Assembly: GCA_900142905.1 (NCBI GenBank)
Contig: FSRV01000001.1
Span: 1,612,001 to 1,676,000, forward strand
Reading direction: 5' to 3'
DNA length: 64,000 bases
Source: Burkholderia sp. GAS332
GTDB taxonomy: Bacteria; Pseudomonadota; Gammaproteobacteria; Burkholderiales; Burkholderiaceae
Under the pieces are notes generated by a model, which was not told the origin of the DNA, did no database searches, and saw only the letters and a list, made by a program, of their open reading frames with translations. The translations under genes and the position numbers were made by a program. Shown piece after piece: positions 37,625 to 51,452 of the stretch. How positions within the stretch are numbered: position 1 is the first letter of the stretch; the number at the start of each line of letters is the position of its first letter.

Positions 37625-37842
37625 CCGATGCGGCGGCCGGCGCTTAGCCGGCCTTTCATTTCGAGCGCTCCGGGCGCGGCGCGCAGCGCCGGGCAGGCGG
37701 AGTCGTGTCGGCCGCGAATCCGTACGGGAAAATTTTTCTACGCCTGCCGAACCAGGATCTTTGTGAGGTTTTGGAATTCCATTAGAATTCCGCCGCCACG
37801 CGATTCACCGCGAATAATGATTACAAAACAAAAAACAGACCA

Positions 37843-38943
37843 ATGAAAGAGATCCACTCTTCAGATCTTGCTGTATCGGGGCATTTACTCAATTTTGACG
37901 TTTTACGTTTGCTGTTTGCGGTCTTCGTTATTTTCTCGCACAGCTTTGCCTTATTGGGCTTTGCTGACCCGGTTCAGGCGCTCGTGCGCACGACCACGCC
38001 CGGCGGCCTCGGCGTCGACGGTTTCTTTCTTATCAGCGGTTATCTGATTACGCGCAGTTGGGTGAATGATCCCTCGGTCGGGCGTTTTCTCGCCCGTCGC
38101 ATGCTGCGTCTTTATCCGGGTTTTATCGTCGCGTCGCTGGTTTCGGTGTTGATCGTGGGGCCACTCGGCGCCGACGCGGCCCAGTATTTCCAGGATCTCG
38201 ATCTGGGCGGCTTCGTGCGCGGACTTCTGCTTCTGCATGACCCCCAGACGCCGCGCGTGTTTGCCGGTACGCCGGTCGAGACCGTGAACGGCTCCATGTG
38301 GACGATCTCGTTCGAATTTCGCTGCTATCTGGTGGCGATGTTGTGCGGCTGCATCGGCTTGTTGAGCCGCCGGCGCATTGTTCTGGCGATCACGCTGCTG
38401 GTCGGCGCAGCGATCTGCTATACGGTGCCGGAGAGCGGTCCGACCGATTCGCAGCACCAGTTGTTCGGGCTCAAGGCACTACGCGTGTCCGATTACATGG
38501 CGTGGTTCGCGGCGCTGTTCCTGACTGGAAGCTGTTTTTTCCTGTTTCGCGAACGCATCCGCTATACGCTGACGGGTTGGGTGGTGGCCTTCGCCGTGCT
38601 GGCCTGGTCGCTGTTCTATCCGGAGTGGCTGCGGCCGGGCGTGCTGTTGGCCGGCGCCTACGTGGTGTTCGGTGTGGCCGCGATGCCCGCGCTGCGGCGC
38701 GTTCGCAGTGGCGGCTACGTCGATCTGTCGTACGGGCTGTATCTGTATGGCTGGCCTGTGCAGAAGCTGCTGAGCTGGTACTGGCCGAACGTGACGCCAT
38801 GGCCGATGTTCTGCGTGACGATGATGCTGTGCACGGGACTTGCATGGCTGAGTTGGCACCTCGTTGAGCAACCTGCGCTGCGGCTGAAGCCCGGCGCGGC
38901 GAAGCGGCTGCGTTTCAGGACCGCGACGGCGGATATGGCCTGA
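37843..38943 (+). CDS. Acyltransferase-3 family integral membrane protein
   Basis: A 366-residue polytopic membrane protein with the family opening FDVLRLLFAVFVIFSHS (Arg22, His33), a GGLGVDGFFLISGYLI block, SMWTISFEFRCYLVAM, and a C-terminal YGLYLYGWPVQ followed by a final membrane helix with HLVEQPA. It would O-acylate a sugar at the inner membrane; the acceptor is unknown. It is a paralog of the gene at 500-1615. The region just upstream (37775-37842) is AT-rich compared with the rest of the window and has no clear ribosome binding site. Confidence 0.88.
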   Translation: MKEIHSSDLAVSGHLLNFDVLRLLFAVFVIFSHSFALLGFADPVQALVRTTTPGGLGVDGFFLISGYLITRSWVNDPSVGRFLARRMLRLYPGFIVASLVSVLIVGPLGADAAQYFQDLDLGGFVRGLLLLHDPQTPRVFAGTPVETVNGSMWTISFEFRCYLVAMLCGCIGLLSRRRIVLAITLLVGAAICYTVPESGPTDSQHQLFGLKALRVSDYMAWFAALFLTGSCFFLFRERIRYTLTGWVVAFAVLAWSLFYPEWLRPGVLLAGAYVVFGVAAMPALRRVRSGGYVDLSYGLYLYGWPVQKLLSWYWPNVTPWPMFCVTMMLCTGLAWLSWHLVEQPALRLKPGAAKRLRFRTATADMA

Positions 38944-39260
38944 TCCGGCGTCGCCGGCTGGTCTGCCTGAGGCCGGCTCCAGAGCGCCATTGCGCGAGTC
39001 CGCGGCATTGTATGGCAAACTTCGCGCTTGATTGATGGCTGTGGCAGCGGCGGGGCGGCGGCTTCGGTGGCGAGAGGTTGGCTGGGAGCACCGAAAGGTG
39101 CTGTAAGGCACCGGAACGTCATACCGGAACCATCCGGGTTGCCGCGACACCAATGATCACGACGCTCGGGGCGCACGACAGGCGCGACAGTTGCAGATTG
39201 CCGCCGTCATGCGCAGCAACCGGCCCAGGAGCAGACGAAGAAACGCAGAAAAGGATTCGC
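38944..39260. other. 317-base gap before lolC
   Basis: No gene is supported here. A small stem AGCACC-GAAA-GGTGCT at 39087-39102 has a GNRA tetraloop but no T tail. The frame of lolC is open upstream to 39078 but its translation there is not protein-like. Confidence 0.45.
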
Positions 39261-40514
39261 TTGAAATTTCCCTACGAATGGCAGATTGGCTGGCGCTACA
39301 CCCGCGCCGGCAAACGTACGACCGGTAACGGCTTCATTTCCTTCATCGCGCTCGTGTCGATGTCGGGCATCGCGCTCGGCGTCGCGGCGCTGATCGTCGT
39401 GTTGTCGGTGATGAACGGTTTCCAGAAAGAGGTGCGTGACCGGATGCTGTCGGTGCTGGCGCACGTCGAAATCTTTTCGCCGACCGGGTCGATGCCCGAC
39501 TGGCAGTTGACCGCCAAGGAAGCCCGCCAGAACAAGGAAGTGATCGGCGCGGCGCCGTATGTCGACGCGCAGGCGCTGCTCACGCGCCAGGACGCCGTGA
39601 GCGGCGTGGCGCTGCGTGGCGTTGAGCCGTCGCTCGAGCCTGAGGTTTCCGACATCGATAAGGAAATGAAGGGCGGCAAGCTGAGCGACCTCGTGCCGGG
39701 CGACTTCGGCATTGTGCTGGGCGCGGACCTCGCCACCAATCTCGGCGTCACGGTCAACGACAAGATCACGCTGGTCGCGCCTGAAGGCACGATCACGCCC
39801 GCCGGCATGCTGCCGCGGCTGAAACAGTTCACCGTGGTGGGCATCTTCGAGTCGGGGCATTACGAATACGACAGCACGCTCGCGCTGATCAACATCAAGG
39901 ATGCCGAGGCGCTGTTCCGGCTATCCGCGCCGACCGGCGTGCGGCTGCGCCTGACGGACATGCAGCGGGCGCCGGAGGTCGCGCATCAGCTGGCGCGCAG
40001 CTTGTCCGGCGATCTGTATATCCGCGACTGGACCCAGCAGAACAAGACCTGGTTCTCGGCGGTTCAGATCGAAAAACGCATGATGTTCATCATCCTCACG
40101 CTGATTATCGCGGTGGCGGCGTTCAACCTGGTGTCGTCGCTGGTGATGACGGTGACCAACAAGCAGGCTGACATCGCGATTCTGCGCACGCTTGGCGCCC
40201 AGCCCGGTTCGATCATGAAGATATTCGTGGTGCAGGGCGTGACCATCGGCTTTATCGGCACGGCGACCGGCGTCGCGCTCGGCTGCCTGATCGCGTGGAG
40301 CATTCCGTGGCTCGTGCCGATGATCGAGCATCTGCTCGGCGTGCAATTCCTGCCGCCGTCCGTGTATTTCATCAGCGAACTGCCGTCTGAACTGATTCCG
40401 GCCGACGTGGCGCGCATCGGCATCATCGCGTTTGCGATGTCGGCGCTGGCGACCCTGTATCCGAGCTGGCGTGGTGCGAAAGTCCGTCCTGCGGAGGCAC
40501 TGCGCTATGAATGA
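39261..40514 (+). CDS. lolC: Lipoprotein-releasing ABC transporter permease LolC/E
   Basis: The 417-residue inner-membrane permease begins at a [22 protein letters not shown], with AAAGGA seven bases upstream. It has one N-terminal membrane helix ([20 protein letters not shown]), a large periplasmic domain, and three C-terminal helices ([31 protein letters not shown] and [13 protein letters not shown]). With LolD it extracts lipoproteins from the inner membrane for transfer to LolA. Only one permease gene is present next to lolD, so it may act as a homodimer like LolF of other bacteria. Its stop overlaps the lolD start by eight bases. Confidence 0.94.
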   Translation: MKFPYEWQIGWRYTRAGKRTTGNGFISFIALVSMSGIALGVAALIVVLSVMNGFQKEVRDRMLSVLAHVEIFSPTGSMPDWQLTAKEARQNKEVIGAAPYVDAQALLTRQDAVSGVALRGVEPSLEPEVSDIDKEMKGGKLSDLVPGDFGIVLGADLATNLGVTVNDKITLVAPEGTITPAGMLPRLKQFTVVGIFESGHYEYDSTLALINIKDAEALFRLSAPTGVRLRLTDMQRAPEVAHQLARSLSGDLYIRDWTQQNKTWFSAVQIEKRMMFIILTLIIAVAAFNLVSSLVMTVTNKQADIAILRTLGAQPGSIMKIFVVQGVTIGFIGTATGVALGCLIAWSIPWLVPMIEHLLGVQFLPPSVYFISELPSELIPADVARIGIIAFAMSALATLYPSWRGAKVRPAEALRYE

Positions 40515-41250
40515 TCGTTCCACTAGCGTATCCATGGCCCCTGAAGACACCGCGCTGCATCCCTATGTGCTGGAAGCGACCGGCATTTCGAAGGCGTTCG
40601 TGCAGGGCGGCCTCAATGTGCAAGTGCTCAACAACGCGGAACTGAATGTCCGGCGCGGCGAAAAGCTGGCGATCGTCGGCGCGTCGGGTTCCGGCAAGAG
40701 CACGCTGCTGCATGTGCTCGGCGGCCTCGACGATCCGAGCGCGGGCCATGTCTCGGTGATGGGCAAGCCGTTTACGAAGCTCTCCGAGCGCGAGCGCAAC
40801 GACTTGCGCAATCGCGCACTCGGTTTCGTGTATCAGTTCCACCATCTGCTGCCGGAATTCACCGCGCTCGACAATGTCGCGATGCCGCTGCGGATTCGCC
40901 GCATGACGACCGAAGCGGCGCGGCACGAAGCGCTCGCGGTGCTGGAGCGCGTCGGCATGGGGCATCGCGCGAAGCATCGTCCGGGTGAACTGTCGGGCGG
41001 CGAGCGTCAACGTGTCGCGATCGCGCGGGCGCTGGTGACGAAGCCCGCTTGTGTGCTCGCCGACGAACCCACCGGTAATCTGGACGGCGGCACCGCCGAC
41101 ACCGTGTTCAACCTGATGCTCGAACTGTCGCAAACGTTCGACACCAGTTTTGTGATCGTCACGCACGATCCGGAACTGGCCGGACGTTGCGACCGGATCA
41201 TGCGGTTGCGCGACGGCGTATTGCACGAAGAGCCGCCGGTGCCGGTTTAA
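40507..41250 (+). CDS. lolD: Lipoprotein-releasing ABC transporter ATPase LolD
   Basis: The 247-residue ATPase shows Walker [10 protein letters not shown], the Q-loop region [11 protein letters not shown], the signature [15 protein letters not shown], Walker [13 protein letters not shown] and the switch His in VIVTHDPEL. The ATG at 40507 lies inside the end of lolC, so translation is coupled. It has about 20 extra N-terminal residues compared with E. coli LolD. Confidence 0.96.
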   Translation: MNDRSTSVSMAPEDTALHPYVLEATGISKAFVQGGLNVQVLNNAELNVRRGEKLAIVGASGSGKSTLLHVLGGLDDPSAGHVSVMGKPFTKLSERERNDLRNRALGFVYQFHHLLPEFTALDNVAMPLRIRRMTTEAARHEALAVLERVGMGHRAKHRPGELSGGERQRVAIARALVTKPACVLADEPTGNLDGGTADTVFNLMLELSQTFDTSFVIVTHDPELAGRCDRIMRLRDGVLHEEPPVPV

Positions 41251-41297
41251 TCGCCGCGCGGAACGTGAGCGATGCTCTGCCGCTAACGAGGCGCGCC

Positions 41298-42086
41298 ATG
41301 TGGATCGATACGCACTGCCATCTCGACGCTTCGGAATTCAACGCCGACCGCGATGAAGTCGCCCATGCGGCGCGTCAGGCAGGTGTCGGGCGTATCGTGA
41401 TTCCCGCAATCGGCCGCGAGAATTTCGATGCGGTGCGTGAACTCGCGCACCGCATCGACGGCGGCGCGTATGCGCTTGGCATCCATCCGCTCTTCACGCC
41501 GGGCGCGGAGGAGCGCGATCTCGAACTGCTGCGCATGGAAATCGAGGCGAGTCTCGACGATCCGCTGTTCGTCGGCATCGGCGAGATCGGCCTCGATTAT
41601 TTCGTCGAAGGTCTCGACGATGCACGCCAGCAGTTCTTCTATAACGGTCAACTTCAACTCGCGCGCGAATTCGATCTGCCGGTGATTTGCCACGTGCGCA
41701 AATCGCAGGACCAGGTGATCAAAGGGCTGCGGCGGCATCAGATTCACCGCGGCATCGCCCACGCTTTCAACGGCAGTTTCCAGCAGGCCCAGGCGTATAT
41801 CGACCAGGGCATGCATCTCGGCTTTGGCGGCAATCTGACCTTCGAGCGGGCGCGGCAAATCCGGCGGCTGGCGGAGCAATTGCCGTTCGACGCGCTGGTG
41901 GTCGAGACCGATGCGCCGGACATCGCACCTTCCTGGATGTATAAGCAGCGCAACTCGCCGGAACAGATACCGGCCATTGGCGCGGGTCTCGCGCAACTGC
42001 GCGGCATGACCGCCGACGAAGCCGCCCTAGGCACAACGGCTAACGCGCTCGCCGCGCTGCCGCGGCTCGCACTTTCCTCTGCATAA
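41298..42086 (+). CDS. tatD: TatD-family metal-dependent DNase/hydrolase
   Basis: A 262-residue TIM-barrel hydrolase with the family metal ligands: IDTHCHLD at the N-terminus, GEIGLDYF, PVICHVRKS, IAHAFNGS and VVETDAPDI. TatD proteins are cytosolic nucleases linked to DNA quality control; some act on other substrates. It follows lolD by 47 bases. The ATG at 41298 gives MWIDTHCHLD directly. Confidence 0.93.
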   Translation: MWIDTHCHLDASEFNADRDEVAHAARQAGVGRIVIPAIGRENFDAVRELAHRIDGGAYALGIHPLFTPGAEERDLELLRMEIEASLDDPLFVGIGEIGLDYFVEGLDDARQQFFYNGQLQLAREFDLPVICHVRKSQDQVIKGLRRHQIHRGIAHAFNGSFQQAQAYIDQGMHLGFGGNLTFERARQIRRLAEQLPFDALVVETDAPDIAPSWMYKQRNSPEQIPAIGAGLAQLRGMTADEAALGTTANALAALPRLALSSA

Positions 42087-42207
42087 TTGAACGCGCTGAT
42101 TTGAGTGGTTCGCGCCGGGCGGAACACATGCCCGGCGGGCTTTCTGGCGCCTGCTCGCTGTGTGTCGCGCCGTCCGGCGGTGGCTGGGCGGAAGGGGCGG
42201 AGGGCGG

Positions 42208-45060
42208 ATGCGGGCATGGTGGTGCGGGTTTGCGTTGGGGGTGATCTGGCTGCAGCGGCAGGCGGCGTTGCCGGATTGGCGTGGCTGGTGGGCGCTGGTG
42301 TCGCTTGGGTGCATAGCGATTCTTGTGGCGGCGTGGGGATTAGGACACCACGCCTCGGACGAGGGGTGCGGCGGCGTTTCGGGCGAAGGGTGGAATGGTG
42401 CTTCGAGCGAAGAGCGCAGCGGTACTTCGGGCGGGTTGAGCCGCTGTGCTTCGGTCATCGCGGACGCGCCCGCGGCAGTTGCACGTTCGCGCATCTGCCG
42501 CATCGTGTTCACCGCACGCGTGCGCTCACGCGTCGGGTGGAGCGCGGTGTGGATTGCAGCCTTTTGTGTGGGCTTTGGCTACGCCGCCTGGCGCGCGGAA
42601 ACCCGGCTCGCGGTGAGCTTGCCTAGCGCCTGGGAAGGCCGCGATATCGACGTCGTCGGCAGTATCAAAGGTCTGCCTTCACGCGACGATAAGGGCGCGC
42701 GTTTCCTGTTCAATGTCGAGTCGGTCGAAGCGCCGATCGCCGCCTTTCCGCGTGTCATCCAGCTGTCATGGATTGCCGAAGACGCGCCTGCGCCGTTACT
42801 CGAACCGGGCGAGCGCTGGCGTCTGACCGTGCGTCTCAAACGCCCGCATGGCAATGCGAATTTCGGCGTGCGCGATGCCGAAGCCGGTTTGCTGGCCCGC
42901 AATGTGCGCGCCACCGGCTATGTCAGCGCACCGGCTCATGCTGTGCGTTTGCCGGGCAGCGCGCGTGGCGTAAGCGTGACGGTCGATCGCTGGCGCGCCG
43001 CACTGCGTGCGCGCATCGACACGGTGCTCGCCGACGCGCCGCACCGTGGGATCGTGGTGGCGCTCGCGATCGGCGCGCAGGACGAAGTCAGTGCGGCCGA
43101 CTGGCTGCTGATGCGCGGCACGGGCACCAGCCATCTGGTGGCGATTTCGGGTTTGCATATCGGCTTTGCCGCGGGCCTTGCGGCATGGCTCGCCGGTACC
43201 GTGTGGCGGCGCTCGGGGTTCATCGGCCGCGACTGGCCGTTGTTGCTGCCCGCGCAGGTCGTCGCGGTGGCGGGGGGCGCGCTGTTCGCCGGGTTGCATG
43301 CGGCGCTGGCCGGTTTCAACGTGCCGGCGCAGCGCGCGTTGTGGATGGCGTGTGTGGTGGCACTCGCGTTTGTTAGCGGGCGTAACGTCGCGCGATCGGT
43401 GGTGCTGGCGTGGGCGTTGGGGTTGGTGCTTCTGATCGATCCGTGGGCGGTCGTCGCGGCGGGATTCTGGCTGTCGTTCTGTGCGGTGGCGGCGATTCTG
43501 TTCGCGATGTCGGGACGGCCCCGTGTGCAGGATCATGAGCAGCGTCGCGACGAAGAGGGTGAGGGCGGCGTGACGCCGACAAGACTCTCGCGCCTCACGG
43601 CCGGCGTGTGCCGCCGCGTTCGCACTTTCGGTGCACGCCTGCGCAGCGCCGCGCATGTGCAGTTCGCGGTGACCGTTGCGCTTGCGCCGCTCACCGTCTA
43701 CTGGTTCGCGCAGATTCCATTGATCGGCCCGCTCGCGAACGCCTTCGCGATTCCGTGGGTGAGTCTGCTGGTGACGCCGGCGGTATTGGCGGGCGTCGCG
43801 TTGCCCGCACCCTTCGATGCCTGCGCCTTTCGCGCCGCGCACACCTTGCTCGACCTGCTGGCCGCGGGCTTGCAGATGCTGTCCGGGCCGGCATGGACGC
43901 TCTGGCGATTGCCGCAGCCGGGCGCGTGGCCGCTCGCCGCGGCGGCGCTCGGCGTGCTCTGGTGTCTGGCGCCGCGTGGCTGGCCGCTGCGCTGGGCCGC
44001 ACCGCTCACGTGGCTGCCGCTGCTGATGCCGCCACCGTCCGGGCCCCCACATGGCAGCTTCCGTCTGACGGCGCTGGATATCGGTCAAGGCACTTCAGTG
44101 CTGGTCGAAACCGCGCATCACACGCTGCTGTTCGATACCGGGCCGGGGCCGGAGTCGACGCATGCGGGCGAACGGGTTGTCGTGCCGTTTTTGCAGGCGC
44201 GCGGCATCACGGCGCTCGACACGCTGATCATCAGCCACGCCGACTCCGACCACTCGGGCGGTGCGCCGGCTGTACTGGACGCGATCGAGGTGCGTCAAAT
44301 GGTGGCGGCATTGGCGCCAGCGAATCCGCTGTGGTTGAACGCAAGGCAACGCGGCGCGGATACGCTGCCCTGTGCGGCGGGCCAGCGCTGGCAGTGGGAC
44401 AGCGTCGAGTTCGCGATGTTCTGGCCGGATGCCGGGCCACTGCAAGGCAAACCCAATGCGCATTGCTGCGTGTTGCGGGTGAGTACGTTACCTGCTGAGG
44501 CGAACCTGTCGCTGCCGGAGGACAGGGCGGTTGCAGAGAGCATGCCGGCCGGAAATGTTAAACCGACGCCGTGGCGCTTGGCCGCCTTGCTGACGGCGGA
44601 CATCGAAGCGCCGGCCGAACGCATCCTGCTCGCGCGCGATCCCGAGGCGTTGCGCGCCCAGGTGCTGGTCGTGCCGCATCACGGAAGCAAGACCTCCTCG
44701 ACCGAGCCGTTCCTCGACTCTATCGACCCGCTCGTCGCACTATTTCAGGTAGGCTATCGCAACCGATTTCATCATCCGAATGAGGGTGTGTTCGAGCGTT
44801 ACAAGGCGCGGCACATCGAGCTTGCACGCAGCGATACGGACGGCGCGGTGCGGGTCGACGTCAACCCGGCTTTCAGCCCGGATGTCGGCCCGGGCCTCAA
44901 CCCGGGCATCGGACCCGAGGGCCGCATGGGAGTCAGTGCGGGTGTCGGCCCGGGAAGCAACCCGGGAAGCAACCCACGGGGCGGCCCAGGTCTGAATGGC
45001 GCCGCACTGACGCTCGAGCGCTATCGCGACACGCAGCGCCGCTACTGGATGGATCGCTGA
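42208..45060 (+). CDS. comEC: DNA uptake channel ComEC/Rec2
   Basis: About 950 residues. Several N-terminal membrane helices and a DUF4131-like OB region are followed by the competence domain (GTGTSHLVAISGLHIGFAAG is the ComEC hallmark) with many helices. The C-terminal metallo-beta-lactamase domain starts at FRLTALDIGQGTSVLVE and has ISHADSDHSGG and VLVVPHHGSKTS. ComEC carries single-stranded DNA across the inner membrane during natural transformation. Two insertions are unusual: a Gly/Ser/Glu-rich stretch near residues 55-80 and a Gly-Pro-Asn-rich stretch close to the C-terminus. The ATG at 42208 follows GGAGGGCGG; a further in-frame ATG lies at 42160. Confidence 0.93.
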   Translation: MRAWWCGFALGVIWLQRQAALPDWRGWWALVSLGCIAILVAAWGLGHHASDEGCGGVSGEGWNGASSEERSGTSGGLSRCASVIADAPAAVARSRICRIVFTARVRSRVGWSAVWIAAFCVGFGYAAWRAETRLAVSLPSAWEGRDIDVVGSIKGLPSRDDKGARFLFNVESVEAPIAAFPRVIQLSWIAEDAPAPLLEPGERWRLTVRLKRPHGNANFGVRDAEAGLLARNVRATGYVSAPAHAVRLPGSARGVSVTVDRWRAALRARIDTVLADAPHRGIVVALAIGAQDEVSAADWLLMRGTGTSHLVAISGLHIGFAAGLAAWLAGTVWRRSGFIGRDWPLLLPAQVVAVAGGALFAGLHAALAGFNVPAQRALWMACVVALAFVSGRNVARSVVLAWALGLVLLIDPWAVVAAGFWLSFCAVAAILFAMSGRPRVQDHEQRRDEEGEGGVTPTRLSRLTAGVCRRVRTFGARLRSAAHVQFAVTVALAPLTVYWFAQIPLIGPLANAFAIPWVSLLVTPAVLAGVALPAPFDACAFRAAHTLLDLLAAGLQMLSGPAWTLWRLPQPGAWPLAAAALGVLWCLAPRGWPLRWAAPLTWLPLLMPPPSGPPHGSFRLTALDIGQGTSVLVETAHHTLLFDTGPGPESTHAGERVVVPFLQARGITALDTLIISHADSDHSGGAPAVLDAIEVRQMVAALAPANPLWLNARQRGADTLPCAAGQRWQWDSVEFAMFWPDAGPLQGKPNAHCCVLRVSTLPAEANLSLPEDRAVAESMPAGNVKPTPWRLAALLTADIEAPAERILLARDPEALRAQVLVVPHHGSKTSSTEPFLDSIDPLVALFQVGYRNRFHHPNEGVFERYKARHIELARSDTDGAVRVDVNPAFSPDVGPGLNPGIGPEGRMGVSAGVGPGSNPGSNPRGGPGLNGAALTLERYRDTQRRYWMDR

Positions 45061-45167
45061 TCGAGTGCCGGCCGCACAGACAGAACAAATGCGCCGCTGG
45101 GCCCGGAGCCTGCACGGTAAGCCAGGACCGAGGCCCGCGCGCTAAAACAGAACGGAGAGTGCCGCAG

Positions 45168-45971
45168 TTGAAAAACATCATCCACTTCTCGCACGCGAAC
45201 GGTTTCCCAGCGTCGACTTACCGGACGATCTTCGCTGAACTCGCCGACGACTATGAACTGCGCTCCATCGAGCGCATCGGTCACGACGCGCGTTATCCGG
45301 TCACGCAGGACTGGCCGCATCTGGTCGAGCAGCTGCTTGACGACATCGACCGGTCGTATGAGCAGCCGGTGTGGCTGGTCGGCCATTCGCTGGGCGGCTA
45401 TCTGTCGCTGATGGCCGCGCTGAAAAAACCGCAATGGGTGAGGGGCGTGGTAATGCTCGATTCGCCCGTCATCGCCGGTTGGCGCAGCAGCATGCTGCGG
45501 GTGTCGCAATGGACCGGACTCGACGAGCGCCTGTCGCCCGCGGCTGCCACCCGCACGCGCCGCACGCAGTGGGCGAGCCGCGACGAGGCGTGGCGGCACT
45601 TTCATTCGAAGCCGGCATTCGCCCGCTGGGACGAGCGGATGCTGTCCGACTACGTCGACTTCGGCATCCCGCAAAGCTCGCCCGATGGCGCTCGATCACT
45701 CGCTTTCGACCGGCGCACCGAGTATCAGATCTATAAGACCCTGCCGCATACGCTTGGGCACCGCCTCGCGCGCGGCGCCCCGGTGCCGGTGGGGTTCATC
45801 GCCGGCACGCGCTCAAGGGAGGTGCGCCAGGTCGGTCTGGACGCCACGCGCCGCGCAACGGGCGGTCATGTGGAATGGATCGAAGGCAGCCATCTGTATC
45901 CCATGGAAAAACCGCTCGAAACCGCGCGCGCGGTGCAGCGGATGTTGCGCGAACTGGAGCGGGGGGCTTAA
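45168..45971 (+). CDS. Alpha/beta-fold hydrolase
   Basis: A protein of about 267 residues with the hydrolase nucleophile elbow GHSLGGYLS (Ser near residue 74), an N-terminal HANGFPASTYR oxyanion-region block, and a C-terminal GSHLYPMEKP with the catalytic His. The substrate is unknown. The start is a judgement: TTG at 45168 (MKNIIHFSHANG) has GGAG 10 bases upstream, whereas a GTG at 45159 would sit directly on that ribosome binding site. It lies 107 bases after comEC. Confidence 0.87.
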   Translation: MKNIIHFSHANGFPASTYRTIFAELADDYELRSIERIGHDARYPVTQDWPHLVEQLLDDIDRSYEQPVWLVGHSLGGYLSLMAALKKPQWVRGVVMLDSPVIAGWRSSMLRVSQWTGLDERLSPAAATRTRRTQWASRDEAWRHFHSKPAFARWDERMLSDYVDFGIPQSSPDGARSLAFDRRTEYQIYKTLPHTLGHRLARGAPVPVGFIAGTRSREVRQVGLDATRRATGGHVEWIEGSHLYPMEKPLETARAVQRMLRELERGA

Positions 45972-46101
45972 GGCCATGACGGGCGCCGCGTGCGAGGCAG
46001 CGCCCCGCGTTCACCGGCGTGGCGGCAGCCGCAATGGCGGCGCGGCCCACTAATGCGCTTCGCCAGTGCCGTGAAAACGGTGCATGATCCGCGAACGGTG
46101 A

Positions 46102-48722
<2,621 letters not shown>

Positions 48723-48760
48723 TTCAGGTGTTCGCGGCGTGTCATGAATGGCCAGCATAA

Positions 48761-50179
<1,419 letters not shown>

Positions 50180-50236
50180 TGGCTGGTTTGCTAGCGCCGA
50201 CCGATGAGCTGGTTATCCTTCGTTTCTGATTGACCC

Positions 50237-50265
50237 CGCCGCCCTGCGTATAGCGCAGGGCGGCG
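50237..50265 (+). terminator. Perfect 12-bp stem between eno and ftsB
   Basis: CGCCGCCCTGCG (50237-50248) pairs with CGCAGGGCGGCG (50254-50265), loop TATAG, followed by CGTATTTATT. It is a moderate terminator and would trim the very abundant eno message from ftsB, which starts only 22 bases later. Confidence 0.6.
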
Positions 50266-50286
50266 CGTATTTATTGTGCTTACTTC

Positions 50287-50721
50287 ATGCGGCTTGTCAC
50301 TGCTGTCCTGATCGTTCTGCTGGCGCTGATCCAGTACCCGCTCTGGTGGGGGCACGGCGGTTGGTTGCGCGTGCACGAGTTGCAGCAGCAACTGGCGCAG
50401 CAACTGCAAAAGAACACTGATTCGAAGCTGCGCAACGAGCGTATTCAGGGCGAAGTCCAGGATTTGCAGAACGGTACGGCCGCGGTGGAAGAGCGGGCGC
50501 GTTACGAAATGGGCATGGTGAAGGACGGCGAAGTGTTCGTGCAGTTCGTCTCGCCGAACGCACCGTTGCCGAATACGAACACGCCTTCGGTGACCACGTC
50601 TACACGCGGTGAGGTGTCGGCTGCGCCACTGCATGTGGTGCCGAATCCGGAGTCGCGCGCGAAGCCGGATCGCAAGCATGGCGGGAAGACTGCGGTCAAG
50701 GACAAGAAGGCCACGCACTGA
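50287..50721 (+). CDS. ftsB: Cell division protein FtsB
   Basis: A 144-residue bitopic protein: a short N-terminal membrane helix ([19 protein letters not shown]), then a coiled coil ([15 protein letters not shown] to [16 protein letters not shown]), then the [19 protein letters not shown] end typical of FtsB. It bridges FtsL and FtsQ in the divisome. The tail beyond residue 95 is Pro/Thr- and Lys-rich and longer than in E. coli (about 103 residues in total there). The eno-ftsB order is conserved widely in proteobacteria. Confidence 0.94.
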   Translation: MRLVTAVLIVLLALIQYPLWWGHGGWLRVHELQQQLAQQLQKNTDSKLRNERIQGEVQDLQNGTAAVEERARYEMGMVKDGEVFVQFVSPNAPLPNTNTPSVTTSTRGEVSAAPLHVVPNPESRAKPDRKHGGKTAVKDKKATH

Positions 50722-50798
50722 GTGAATCAGGCTGGCTGAGTTCGCGGGCGAATGCAAAACAAAACGCAGCGGCGAACGTAAAAGCTCGTACGAAGACG

Positions 50799-50830
50799 AA
50801 AAAAGGCGCGGTGAGAACCGCGCCTTTTTC
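50799..50830 (+). terminator. Intrinsic terminator after ftsB
   Basis: AAAAAAGGCGCGG pairs with CCGCGCCTTTTT around TGAGAA. It is bidirectional in form and lies between ftsB and the convergent lipoprotein gene. Confidence 0.9.
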
Positions 50831-50906
50831 TTTGACCTTGCGATACCTGCTTTTCCGCCGGGTCACCGTGTCGGTAAGCCTAATGTCCGGCAGTGCCCGC
50901 CTCGGC

Positions 50907-51287
50907 TTACCAGCCCCAGTACGGTGAGTAGCCTACGCCGACACCCGTACCCCAACCGTGCCCCCAACCGCCACCGTAATAACTGCCGTACACGCTAACG
51001 GGCTGCGAGTAGTAGCGCGAATATGCCTGAGCCGCGTTCTCGGCGGCAATGGCCTGATTCTGATCCGACAGCACCTGACGGTCGATCGCATCATAGCGTT
51101 CACGTTCTTCGGGCGTGAGCGGATGGGCGGTACTGGCCATGCCCGACTGATCGGCCGGCAGGCGGCTATAAATCGGTGATGGGCCCGGTGGGTCCATCAC
51201 GCAGCCCGTCAGCGCAGCGCTGCCGGCGACGACTGCCAGCACGGTGAACGTGCGCACGCAATGCTTCAATGAAGTAGGGATGTTCAT
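50907..51287 (-). CDS. Small lipoprotein of unknown function
   Basis: The 126-residue product has a lipoprotein signal ending LTGCVMDP, with Cys around residue 28. The middle is charged (PLTPEERERYDAIDRQVL) and the C-terminus is Gly/Tyr/Trp-rich (YYGGGWGHGWGTG, ending YSPYWGW). The ATG at 51287 has GGAGATC 7 bases upstream; the frame is open much further back, but that part does not look like protein. No domain is recognised. It lies 165 bases downstream of hslO on the same strand. Confidence 0.75.
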   Translation of the reverse strand: MNIPTSLKHCVRTFTVLAVVAGSAALTGCVMDPPGPSPIYSRLPADQSGMASTAHPLTPEERERYDAIDRQVLSDQNQAIAAENAAQAYSRYYSQPVSVYGSYYGGGWGHGWGTGVGVGYSPYWGW

Positions 51288-51452
51288 TTTGATCTCCATC
51301 GGTCGGATGCCTAAGCAAACCATGCGCAGCGCACCCCGCCAACGATCCAACGCAATGATCGACGATAACGCGCCGCCCGAACCCTGAGAAGGCAGCAGGC
51401 GGCGCGTCATTGACTGCCGTACACCGGTGCAATAAGCCACCGCCTGGCTGCT

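Noticed and set aside
42114..42144. GCCGGGC/GCCCGGC stem after tatD as a terminator
   Set aside because: Seven-base stem without T tail in very GC-rich DNA; too likely by chance.
45159..45161. GTG start for the alpha/beta hydrolase after comEC
   Set aside because: It sits directly on the GGAGA ribosome binding site; TTG at 45168 is better spaced. Not excluded.
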